Translations under genes and position numbers: made by a program
NCBI GenBank assembly: GCA_910586365.1
Contig: CAJUGP010000017.1
Location: 33,194 to 42,367, forward strand
Direction: 5' to 3'
From: an uncultured Christensenella sp.
GTDB taxonomy: Bacteria > Bacillota > Clostridia > Christensenellales > Borkfalkiaceae
Length of the DNA: 9,174 nt
The notes under the pieces: generated by a model
The model's database searches: none
Told to the model about the DNA's origin: nothing
What the model saw: only the letters and a program-made list of their open reading frames with translations
Shown here: positions 1-6,855 of the stretch, in pieces
Position numbering within the stretch: the stretch's first letter is position 1
How the letters are laid out: every line of letters begins with the position of its first letter

Positions 1-1695
1 GATATACACGTGCCCCGCGTTGACGAGCGGACGCATGTAACGGAAGAAAAACGTTAAAAGAATGCAGCGGATATGGAATCCGTCTTGGTCGGCATCGGAT
101 AAGATTATCACCTTGTGATAATTGAGCTTATCGAGGTTGAAATCGTTGCCGATCCCCGCGCCGAGCGCCGAGATCATCGTGCGGATCTCCTCGTTGGCGA
201 GCACCTGATCGAGCCGTTTTTTCTCGACGTTGAGCGGTTTTCCGCGCAGGGGAAGAATGGATTGAAACTGCCGCATGCGCGCCTGCTTCGCCGTGCCGCC
301 CGCCGAATCGCCCTCGACGATAAACAGCTCGTTAAGCTCGGCTTTCTTGCCCGAACAGGCGGCGAGCTTGCCCACGAGCGTTAAATTGTCGATGCTGTTT
401 TTCGCGCGCGCCGTTTCCTTCGCCTGACGGGCGGCGATACGCACCCGCGCCGCGTCGTGCGCTTTTTTGATGATCTCTTCAAACGACTTTTTGTTCTTCG
501 CCTCGACGGCAAGCGACTTTAACCCTTCCACCGTGCAGCCCTCCACGGGGGCGCGCGCTTCGGGATTGCCGAGCTTGGTTTTAGTCTGCCCCTCGAACTG
601 CACGTTCTTCATCTTCACGGAGAGAACGGCGGTCAAGCCCTCGCGGAAGTCGTCGCCGAGAAAATTCGCCTCTTTGTCTTTGAGCAGCTTGTTTTCGCGC
701 GCGTAGTCGTTGAGTACGCGCGTCAAGCCCGCGCGGAAGCCCATTTCGTGAAATCCGCCCTCGGGCGTGGGAATGTTATTGACGAACGAAAATAAATTTT
801 CGCTGTATTCTTTGGTATGCTGCACGGCGAATTCGACCAAGATGCCGTCGCGCTCGCCCGCAAAATAAAGGGGTTTGGGATAAAGAGCCGTCTTATCGGC
901 GTTGAGATAACTTGCAAAATCGGCGATGCCGCCCTCGTAACAGTAGGTAACGGAATAAGGCTCGGTCGCGCCCATTAAATCGAGCTGCATGGCGGAATCG
1001 GTATCGCCGCTCCCCGCCTCGAATTCGTTTTTCGTAATGCGCTCGTCGGTGAGCTTGATCGTCAGCCCTTTGTTCAGAAACGCCAATTCCTTTAAGCGGT
1101 GCGAAACTTTGGAAAGCTGTATTTCGGTCGTGGAAAACACGTTTTTATCGGGCAGGAACCAAACCCGCGTGCCGTGCTTTTCCGTCTTCTTTCCCGTATC
1201 CTTAAGGGGTGCGACGGGAATGCCCGACTCGAATTTCTTTTTCTGTTCGTTATAAAAGGAGCGGAACTCCATGAAATAGGTTTTGCCGCCCTTGTAAACT
1301 TCCACTTTCAGCCATTCGGAAAGCGCGTTCGTGACCGACGCGCCCACGCCGTGCAGACCGCCCGAAAAGGAATAATTATGCTCGTCGAACTTGCCGCCCG
1401 CGTGCAGCTGCGTAAACACGACCTGCACCGCCGAAACCTTCATTTTCGGGTGAATGTCGGTAGGAATGCCGCGCCCGTTATCCTCGACCGAAACGCTGCC
1501 GTCCTTATGAATGCACACGTCGATCGTGTCCGCAAAGCCGTTGGAAGCCTCGTCGATCGCGTTATCGACGATTTCCCAGAGAATATGGTGAAGCCCGCTC
1601 TGCCCCGTCGAACCGATATACATACCGGGGCGCAGACGCACCGCGTCAAGCCCTTCGAGAACGGTTATATCGTTCGCATCGTAATGATTCGCCAT
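1..1695 (-). CDS. Type IIA DNA topoisomerase subunit B (GyrB/ParE family), 3' end cut by window
   Basis: This is the ATPase/TOPRIM subunit of gyrase or topoisomerase IV, which drives ATP-dependent strand passage with a GyrA/ParC partner. The ATG at 1693-1695 opens 565 uninterrupted codons reaching base 1. The GHKL ATPase comes first: EGLDAVRLRPGMYIGST, then EIVDNAIDEA with probable catalytic Glu41 and Mg-binding Asn45, then EDNGRGIP with Asp72, then GGLHGVG. The transducer region follows (QFEGQTKTKLGN). The TOPRIM domain shows FIVEGDSAGG (Glu461) and SDADQDG (Asp534, Asp536, Asp538). The visible end, AGHVYI, is where the family continues for roughly 70-100 more residues, so only the C-terminus is missing. 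A ribosome site (AGAGG, 5 nt before ATG) and a strong promoter support the start. I cannot decide between GyrB and ParE: the DQDGFHIR TOPRIM motif departs from the usual DVDGAHIR, and no A-subunit gene is in view. Confidence 0.95.
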   Translation of the reverse strand, partial: MANHYDANDITVLEGLDAVRLRPGMYIGSTGQSGLHHILWEIVDNAIDEASNGFADTIDVCIHKDGSVSVEDNGRGIPTDIHPKMKVSAVQVVFTQLHAGGKFDEHNYSFSGGLHGVGASVTNALSEWLKVEVYKGGKTYFMEFRSFYNEQKKKFESGIPVAPLKDTGKKTEKHGTRVWFLPDKNVFSTTEIQLSKVSHRLKELAFLNKGLTIKLTDERITKNEFEAGSGDTDSAMQLDLMGATEPYSVTYCYEGGIADFASYLNADKTALYPKPLYFAGERDGILVEFAVQHTKEYSENLFSFVNNIPTPEGGFHEMGFRAGLTRVLNDYARENKLLKDKEANFLGDDFREGLTAVLSVKMKNVQFEGQTKTKLGNPEARAPVEGCTVEGLKSLAVEAKNKKSFEEIIKKAHDAARVRIAARQAKETARAKNSIDNLTLVGKLAACSGKKAELNELFIVEGDSAGGTAKQARMRQFQSILPLRGKPLNVEKKRLDQVLANEEIRTMISALGAGIGNDFNLDKLNYHKVIILSDADQDGFHIRCILLTFFFRYMRPLVNAGHVYI

Positions 1696-1744
1696 AAACA
1701 CCTCTTCGCTCCGTAAAATTCAAAACAAAAAATATCCGTATGGA

Positions 1745-1773
1745 ATTATACCACATTTAGTGTTTTCAAGCAA
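1745..1773 (-). promoter_or_regulatory. Sigma-A-type promoter of the topoisomerase B gene
   Basis: On the minus strand, TTGCTT (1768-1773) is followed by a 17-bp spacer and a perfect TATAAT (1745-1750). The spacer ends in TGG, giving an extended -10 (TGnTATAAT). Transcription would start near 1738, about 40 nt before the ATG. It sits between the terminator of the upstream operon and the gene, so the topoisomerase gene is probably its own transcription unit. Motif and spacing are seen directly; activity is inferred. Confidence 0.8.
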
Positions 1774-1810
1774 GTATTTTTACGATATTTGGTGGTTTCG
1801 GTGAAAAAAG

Positions 1811-1842
1811 CAAGAAAAAAGCACGGATATTCTCCGTGCTTT
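1811..1842 (-). terminator. Rho-independent terminator of the guaB-guaA-NYN operon
   Basis: Read on the minus strand, AAAGCACGGA (1833-1842) pairs perfectly with TCCGTGCTTT (1818-1827) around a 5-nt loop. A T-rich tract overlaps and follows the stem (TTTTTTC, complement of 1814-1820). The hairpin lies 19 nt after the stop codon of the NYN gene. On the plus strand it lacks a good T tract, so it most likely acts in one direction only. Confidence 0.85.
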
Positions 1843-1861
1843 CGGCAATTATTTCAAATTT

Positions 1862-2680
1862 TTATTTGCATCGATAAGCAACAATCGTAACGGTTCCTTT
1901 CCCTTTATACCGTTTGATCTCGTATCTGTCTGAATAAGCCTCGATAATCTTCGGCAGCTTGAAATAACCATAGTTTTTAGCATCAAAATCGGGAATAACA
2001 CGCTTTATGTATGCCCCAGCGGCGCTTACATTTGTAAAACCATTGTCCTCTTGATATGTATCATGCGCAATATCAAGCAAATCCAATATGACATTTATCC
2101 CACTTCCTTCGCTGTCTTCAGAGTCCTCGGCGTCGACATTGACGTCCGTTCCAGACTCTTGAAGCGACTCAACCGCGACGGTCTTCTCTATCTTTCCCGC
2201 AGGACTGACGTCCGTATGCTCAAGCAAATCCGTTTCATCCGACTTTCCGATATTTTCGAGAAAAACGAAATCGTCGCAGGCACGTCTAAACGCCTGCGGT
2301 GTTTGCTTGTTCCCAATTCCCATAACATACAGATTCGCTTCCTGCATATAAATTGCCAAGGGTGTATAATCGCTGTCGCTCGATACAATCACAAACGCAT
2401 CAAAACCTTCATTTTTGCTAATGATATCCATGGCGTCAATCACAAGTGCAATATCTGTTGCGTTTTTGTGCTCAGTATAATCGATTTGATAAATGGGCTT
2501 TACGGCATGCTCCCGTAAAGCGTCTTCCCAGTTTTTCGTATTATCTTTTTTCCAATTTCCATACGCTCTCTTTATTACAATATGACCGTGTTTAGCCACT
2601 TCTTGAATAATGTTGCCCAACATCTTGTAAGAGGTATTATCCGCATCAATCAGTAATGCAATCTTCTTAAAATCGTCCAT
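1862..2680 (-). CDS. NYN (PIN-like) domain protein with C-terminal OST-HTH/LOTUS-like domain (LabA/DUF88 type)
   Basis: This is a predicted metal-dependent RNase-fold protein of 272 aa. Residues 5-145 form the NYN domain: LLIDADN (Asp12, Asp14), KNATDIALVIDAMD (Asp76, Asp82) and IVSSDSDYTPL (Asp102, Asp104), the acidic cluster expected of the PIN-like active site. Residues 146-194 are a low-complexity linker rich in Asp, Glu and Ser. Residues 195-272 resemble the OST-HTH/LOTUS RNA-binding fold, with GFTNVSAAGAYIKRVIPDFDAKNYGYFKLPKII split over its helices and a basic end. The start has a good ribosome site (AAGGGGG, 6 nt before ATG). It lies 26 nt after the GuaA-like gene and is the last gene before the terminator, so it is probably co-transcribed. 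Base composition is clearly lower in GC than its neighbours (22 of 60 G/C at 2401-2460 against 44 of 60 at 5881-5940), which suggests later acquisition. Substrate and role are unknown. Confidence 0.9.
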   Translation of the reverse strand: MDDFKKIALLIDADNTSYKMLGNIIQEVAKHGHIVIKRAYGNWKKDNTKNWEDALREHAVKPIYQIDYTEHKNATDIALVIDAMDIISKNEGFDAFVIVSSDSDYTPLAIYMQEANLYVMGIGNKQTPQAFRRACDDFVFLENIGKSDETDLLEHTDVSPAGKIEKTVAVESLQESGTDVNVDAEDSEDSEGSGINVILDLLDIAHDTYQEDNGFTNVSAAGAYIKRVIPDFDAKNYGYFKLPKIIEAYSDRYEIKRYKGKGTVTIVAYRCK

Positions 2681-2706
2681 ACCTTCCCCCTTATATCAAA
2701 ATCAAC

Positions 2707-3687
2707 TTATTCCCATTCAATCGTTCCGCAGGGCTTCGGCGTGAGATCGTAAAGCACGCGGTTCACGCCCTCCACTTCGCCCGTAATGCGGTCCGTAATG
2801 TGCTGCAACAGGGCGAACGGCACGTTCTCCACCGTCGCGGACATGGCGTCCGTCGTGTTCACGGCGCGAATGATCACGGGGAACGCATACGTGCGCTTTC
2901 CGTCTTTCACTCCAACCGAGCGAAAATCGGGCACGGCGGTAAAATACTGCCACACCTTGCCTTCCAATCCGTTTTTCGCAAACTCTTCGCGCAGGATCGC
3001 GTCGGATTCGCGCACCGCTTCCAATCTCTCGCGCGTGATCGCGCCGAGACATCTTACACCCAAGCCCGGACCGGGAAAGGGCTGGCGGTATACCATGCCG
3101 TCGGGCAGACCCAACGCCTTGCCCACCACACGCACCTCGTCTTTATAAAGGAACTTTAAGGGTTCGACCAGCTCGAATTTCAAATCCTCGGGCAGACCGC
3201 CCACGTTATGGTGCGCTTTTACGCCGTCGCTTTCCAAAATGTCGGGGTAAATCGTACCCTGCGCCAAAAATTCGATGCCCTCTTGCTTGCGCGCCTCTTC
3301 TTCAAACACGCGAATGAATTCCGCGCCGATGATTTTGCGCTTTTGTTCGGGCTCCGCAACGCCCGCAAGCTTTCCCAAAAAGCGATCGACCGCGTCCACG
3401 TAGATCAGATTGGCGTTCATTTGATTGCGGAACACCTCGACGACCTGCTCGGGTTCGCCCTTGCGCAAAAGCCCGTGGTTGACGTGCACGCACACGAGGT
3501 TCTGCCCGATCGCCTTGATCAAAAGCGCGGCGACGACGGAAGAATCCACCCCGCCGGAAAGCGCCAACAGCACTTTTTTGTCCCCGACCTGTTTGCGGAC
3601 AAGCGCAATCTGTTCTTCGATAAACGCATTGGCAAGCGTTTGAGTTGTGATCCGTTCCATGCTTTCGGGACGAACGTTGTTTTTCAT
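2707..3687 (-). CDS. GuaA-like protein lacking the glutaminase domain (ATP-pyrophosphatase plus dimerization domains)
   Basis: The 326-aa product aligns along its length with the C-terminal two thirds of GMP synthase and has no GATase domain. It carries the P-loop SGGVDSS (residues 44-50), HGLLRKGE, KRKIIGAEFIRVFE, QGTIYPDILES, HHNVGGLP, the canonical RQPFPGPGLGVRCLG loop (Phe204, Gly208), and the family C-terminus KPCGTIEWE. Family chemistry is ATP-dependent adenylation and amination of XMP to GMP. Without a glutaminase domain it would need free ammonia or ammonia from a partner, as in the split GMP synthases of archaea. It starts 42 nt after guaA ends and has its own ribosome site (GGAGG, 7 nt before ATG). 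By eye it is roughly half identical to the synthetase part of its neighbour, so it is a paralog, not a frameshifted piece. It differs in a shorter loop before HHNVGGLP, Asn in VNHGLL, and MSATVENVP in place of MTADWARIP. Its true substrate is not certain. Confidence 0.92.
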   Translation of the reverse strand: MKNNVRPESMERITTQTLANAFIEEQIALVRKQVGDKKVLLALSGGVDSSVVAALLIKAIGQNLVCVHVNHGLLRKGEPEQVVEVFRNQMNANLIYVDAVDRFLGKLAGVAEPEQKRKIIGAEFIRVFEEEARKQEGIEFLAQGTIYPDILESDGVKAHHNVGGLPEDLKFELVEPLKFLYKDEVRVVGKALGLPDGMVYRQPFPGPGLGVRCLGAITRERLEAVRESDAILREEFAKNGLEGKVWQYFTAVPDFRSVGVKDGKRTYAFPVIIRAVNTTDAMSATVENVPFALLQHITDRITGEVEGVNRVLYDLTPKPCGTIEWE

Positions 3688-3729
3688 ATCGATTCCTCCG
3701 TAAAATTCGGTTTTTTTGTCAAAATTATT

Positions 3730-5265
3730 TTATTCCCACTCGATGGTTGAAGGCGGTTTGCTCGTAATATCGTAAACGATCTTGTTCGCGTGCTTCACCT
3801 CGTTGGTAATGCGCGTGGAAACGCGTTCCAAAACGTCGAACGGAATACGCGCCCAATCGGCGGTCATAGCGTCGACGCTCGTCACGGCGCGAAGCGCGAT
3901 TACGTTTTCGTACGTTCTGAAATCGCCCTGCACGCCCACCGTTTTGCAGTCGGTAACGACGGCGAAATACTGCCAGATTTCGCGCTGCAAGCCTGCTTTT
4001 GCAACCTCGTCGCGGAAGATAAAATCGGCGTCGCGCAGCGTTTCGAGCTTTTCCTTCGTCACCTCGCCCATGATGCGGATCGCAAGCGCGGGACCGGGGC
4101 AGGGCTGCCGCCATACGATGGAATCCGCAAGCCCCAGCTCCGTTCCGACGCGGCGCACTTCGTCTTTGAACAGATCGCGCAGCGGCTCGATAATGTCTTG
4201 AAAGTCCACCACGTCGGGCAGACCGCCCACGTTATGATGACTTTTGATAACGGCGCTCTTGCCCTTTCCGCTCTCGATCACGTCGGGATAGATCGTGCCC
4301 TGCACCAAAAAATCGACCGCGCCGATCTTTTTCGCTTCCTTTTCAAATACGCGGATAAACTCCTCGCCGATGATTTTACGCTTTTGTTCGGGATCGGAAA
4401 CGCCTTTGAGTTTGGAAAGGAACAGCTCGGCGGCGTCGGCTTTTACAAGATTCATGCCAAGCCCGTCGCGGAACGTCTGCATGACCTCTTCGGGTTCGTT
4501 CTTGCGGTGCAGACCGTGATCGACGAAAACGCAGATAAGATTTTTCCCCACCGCGCGGTGCACGAGGGTTGCGGCGACGGCGGAATCGACCCCGCCCGAC
4601 ATGGCGCACAGCACCTTTTTATCGCCCGCGCGCGCCTTGATCTTTTGCACCTGCTCTTCGACGAACCCCTTCATAGTCCAATCGCCGTGCGCGCCGCACA
4701 CCTTATATAAAAAGTTTTCGAGAAGGCGGTTGCCGTATTCCGAATGCACGACTTCGGGGTGGAACTGCACGCCGTATATTTTCCTATTCTGCTCGCCGAA
4801 TACCGTATACGGGCACGACTGCGTTCGGGCAAGCACCTCGAACCCTGCGGGAAGGGCGCTCACGCGGTCGGTATGGCTCATCCAGCACACGCTCGTTTGC
4901 GGGATTCCTTCGGAAAGCGGACTGTCCTTTACGAACGTAAATTCGCGTTTACCGTATTCGCTCGTTTCGGCATGCTCCACCTTGCCGCCGAGCAAACGGG
5001 AAATAAGCTGCGCGCCATAACAAATGCCCAAAACGGGAATGCCGAGCGCGAACAGCTCTTCGGGGACGCGGGGCGCGCCTTCGCCGTTTACGCTGTTCGG
5101 ACCGCCCGTGAAGATAATGCCGATCGGATCATACGTTTTTATTTCCTCGACCGTCATATCGCACGGTTTCAAATCGCAGTAAACTTTAAGATCGCGCACG
5201 CGCCGCGCGATCAGTTGGTTATACTGTCCGCCGAAATCAAGTACTAAAACTCTTTCGTGTTGCAT
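3730..5265 (-). CDS. guaA: GMP synthase (glutamine-hydrolysing)
   Basis: This enzyme makes GMP from XMP, glutamine and ATP, the last step of the guanine branch, in the cytoplasm. At 511 aa it is near full family length. The N-terminal class I glutamine amidotransferase domain (residues 4-190) has FTGGPNSV, the nucleophile Cys82 in LGICYGAQ, and His169/Glu171 in VQFHPEV. The ATP-pyrophosphatase domain has the P-loop SGGVDS (223-228), KRKIIGEEFIRVFE, QGTIYPDVIES and IKSHHNVGGLPD. The C-terminal dimerization domain has TVGVQGDFRTYE, ALRAVTSVDAMTADWARIP and the end KPPSTIEWE. AAAGGAG lies 6 nt before the ATG. One oddity is the usually strict PFPGPGL loop, which here reads PCPGPAL (Cys389, Ala393). 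It lies 135 nt after guaB, across a repeat element, with no clear promoter of its own, so read-through from guaB is likely. Confidence 0.97.
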   Translation of the reverse strand: MQHERVLVLDFGGQYNQLIARRVRDLKVYCDLKPCDMTVEEIKTYDPIGIIFTGGPNSVNGEGAPRVPEELFALGIPVLGICYGAQLISRLLGGKVEHAETSEYGKREFTFVKDSPLSEGIPQTSVCWMSHTDRVSALPAGFEVLARTQSCPYTVFGEQNRKIYGVQFHPEVVHSEYGNRLLENFLYKVCGAHGDWTMKGFVEEQVQKIKARAGDKKVLCAMSGGVDSAVAATLVHRAVGKNLICVFVDHGLHRKNEPEEVMQTFRDGLGMNLVKADAAELFLSKLKGVSDPEQKRKIIGEEFIRVFEKEAKKIGAVDFLVQGTIYPDVIESGKGKSAVIKSHHNVGGLPDVVDFQDIIEPLRDLFKDEVRRVGTELGLADSIVWRQPCPGPALAIRIMGEVTKEKLETLRDADFIFRDEVAKAGLQREIWQYFAVVTDCKTVGVQGDFRTYENVIALRAVTSVDAMTADWARIPFDVLERVSTRITNEVKHANKIVYDITSKPPSTIEWE

Positions 5266-5285
5266 GAAAAACTCCTTTCCGTTTT

Positions 5286-5376
5286 GTCATTTTGAGCGCA
5301 GTGAGTAAAACGAACGAAGTCGAAAAATCTCATCGCTTTCATAAAGGTGAGACCCTTCGGCTTCGCTCAGGGTGAC
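5286..5376. repeat. Imperfect palindromic extragenic repeat between guaB and guaA
   Basis: The left arm 5286-5331 begins GTCATTTTGAGCG and ends GAAGTCGAAAAATCTC. The right arm 5349-5376 begins GAGACCCTTCGGCTTC and ends CGCTCAGGGTGAC. The arm ends are reverse complements apart from a few positions, and the left arm has an extra unpaired segment (about 5299-5315). The wording (TTCGGCTTCGCTCAGGGTGAC) resembles a dispersed repeat found in intergenic regions of many bacterial genomes; that link is from memory. It lies in the 135-nt gap after the guaB stop. It could be a REP/MITE-like remnant and could also act as a stem-loop at an mRNA end. Only one copy is in this window. Confidence 0.75.
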
Positions 5377-5400
5377 GTTTCGCAACGCCGCAAAAGTATA

Positions 5401-6855
5401 TTAATTTCTCACCGAATAGTTCGGCGCTTCTTTGCTGATCGAAATATCGTGCGGGTGGCTTTCGAGCAGACCCGCGTTGGTAATGCGCACGAATTCGGAA
5501 TGCAGGCGCAGATCCTCGATCGTCGCTTTGCCGCAATAACCCATTCCCGAACGCAAACCGCCCTTCATCTGATAAATGATCTCGGAAACCGATCCGCGGT
5601 AAGGCACTCTTCCTTCCACGCCTTCGGGCACGAATTTGCGGTTGTTTTCCTGGAAGTAACGGTCCTTCGAGCCTGCCGCCATGGCGGAAAGCGAACCCAT
5701 GCCGCGGTATACCTTGAAGCTTCTGCCTTGATAAAGCTCGATCTCGCCGGGGCTTTCGGTCGTGCCCGCGAGCATCGAACCGATCATGACCGCGCTGCCG
5801 CCCGCGGCAAGGGCTTTTACGATATCGCCCGAATACTTAATGCCGCCGTCCGCAATAACGCGCTTGCCCAGCTTGTCCGCCTGTTCGGCGCAGTCCATCA
5901 CCGCCGTGAGCTGCGGCACGCCGATGCCCGCCACCACGCGCGTGGTGCAAATCGAACCGGGACCGATACCCACCTTTACGACGTCCGCGCCCGCCTCGAT
6001 GAGCGCCTTGGTCGCGCCCGCCGTCGCCACGTTGCCGGCGATGAGCGGCAGATCGGGATACGCCTTTTTGATTTTTTCCACATATTGCAGCACGAATTTG
6101 GAATGCCCGTGCGCCGTATCGATCGAAATAACGTCGACCTTCGCCTCGACGAGCGCGGCGACGCGTTCCATCGTATTGGGCGACGTTCCCACCGCCGCGC
6201 CTGCAAGCAGTCTGCCGTTTTTATCGCGCGCGGAATTGGGATATTGAATGCTCTTCTCAATGTCTTTGATCGTGATAAGCCCTTTGAGGTAGCCCTTACC
6301 GTCTACGATGGGCAGTTTTTCGATCCTGTGTTTGCCGAGGATCTTCTGCGCGTCCTCGAGCGACGTGCCGACGGGCGCGGTGACGAGGTTTTCCTTCGTC
6401 ATCACGTTGCTGATGGGCTGATCGTAATTGGTTTCAAAGCGCAGATCGCGGTTGGTAAGAATGCCGACGAGCTTGCCGTCCTTCGTGATCGGCACGCCGC
6501 TGATGCGATAGCGTTCCATAAGCGAAACGGCGTCGCGCACGAGGTGATCGGGTTCGAGATAAAAGGGATCGGTGATCACGCCGTGTTCCGAACGCTTCAC
6601 CTTGTCGACTTCCTTCGCCTGTTCTTCCACCGTCATGTTCTTGTGGATAATACCCATGCCGCCCTCGCGCGCCATGGCGATCGCAAGGCGACTTTCCGTT
6701 ACGGTATCCATCGCCGCGGAAAGAATGGGAATATTCAGCAGAATCCCGTCCGTCAGTTTCGTTCTCAGATCAACGTCGGAAGGCAGCACAGAGGAAGCCT
6801 GCGGGATCAGCAATACGTCGTCGAACGTCAATCCTTCTTTCACGATTTTACTCAC
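5401..6855 (-). CDS. guaB: IMP dehydrogenase
   Basis: This enzyme oxidises IMP to XMP with NAD+, the first committed step to GMP; XMP is the substrate of the guaA product encoded downstream. The length of 484 aa is standard. The N-terminal barrel starts LTFDDVLLIPQAS and has LSAAMDTVTE. The CBS pair lies at about residues 93-205 (ISGVPITKDGKLVGILTNRDLR, then IEKLPIVDGKGYLKGLITIKDI). The catalytic loop is GPGSICTTR with nucleophile Cys303. The substrate and flap motifs RGMGSLSAM and VEGRVPYRG (Arg-Tyr pair) follow. The start codon is GTG (6853-6855), 7 nt from GGAGGAG. That ribosome site lies inside the preceding gene, which overlaps guaB by 8 nt, so translation is probably coupled. No key residue appears to be missing. 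Confidence 0.98.
   Translation of the reverse strand: MSKIVKEGLTFDDVLLIPQASSVLPSDVDLRTKLTDGILLNIPILSAAMDTVTESRLAIAMAREGGMGIIHKNMTVEEQAKEVDKVKRSEHGVITDPFYLEPDHLVRDAVSLMERYRISGVPITKDGKLVGILTNRDLRFETNYDQPISNVMTKENLVTAPVGTSLEDAQKILGKHRIEKLPIVDGKGYLKGLITIKDIEKSIQYPNSARDKNGRLLAGAAVGTSPNTMERVAALVEAKVDVISIDTAHGHSKFVLQYVEKIKKAYPDLPLIAGNVATAGATKALIEAGADVVKVGIGPGSICTTRVVAGIGVPQLTAVMDCAEQADKLGKRVIADGGIKYSGDIVKALAAGGSAVMIGSMLAGTTESPGEIELYQGRSFKVYRGMGSLSAMAAGSKDRYFQENNRKFVPEGVEGRVPYRGSVSEIIYQMKGGLRSGMGYCGKATIEDLRLHSEFVRITNAGLLESHPHDISISKEAPNYSVRN

Noticed and set aside
3688..3729. TTGACA on the minus strand in the gap before the GuaA-like paralog, as an internal promoter
   Set aside because: A -35-like hexamer is present, but the position 17 bp downstream is the ribosome site GGAGG and no -10 element follows.
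3790..4710. Plus-strand 306-codon open frame opposite guaA
   Set aside because: It is antisense to confirmed catalytic motifs of GMP synthase, with biased composition and no domain; a shadow of codon bias.
2707..5265. The two GuaA-like genes as one gene broken by frameshift or an assembly duplication
   Set aside because: Both are complete, each with its own ribosome site and stop, and the paralogs differ at about half of their residues by eye. That excludes both a frameshift split and a misassembled copy.
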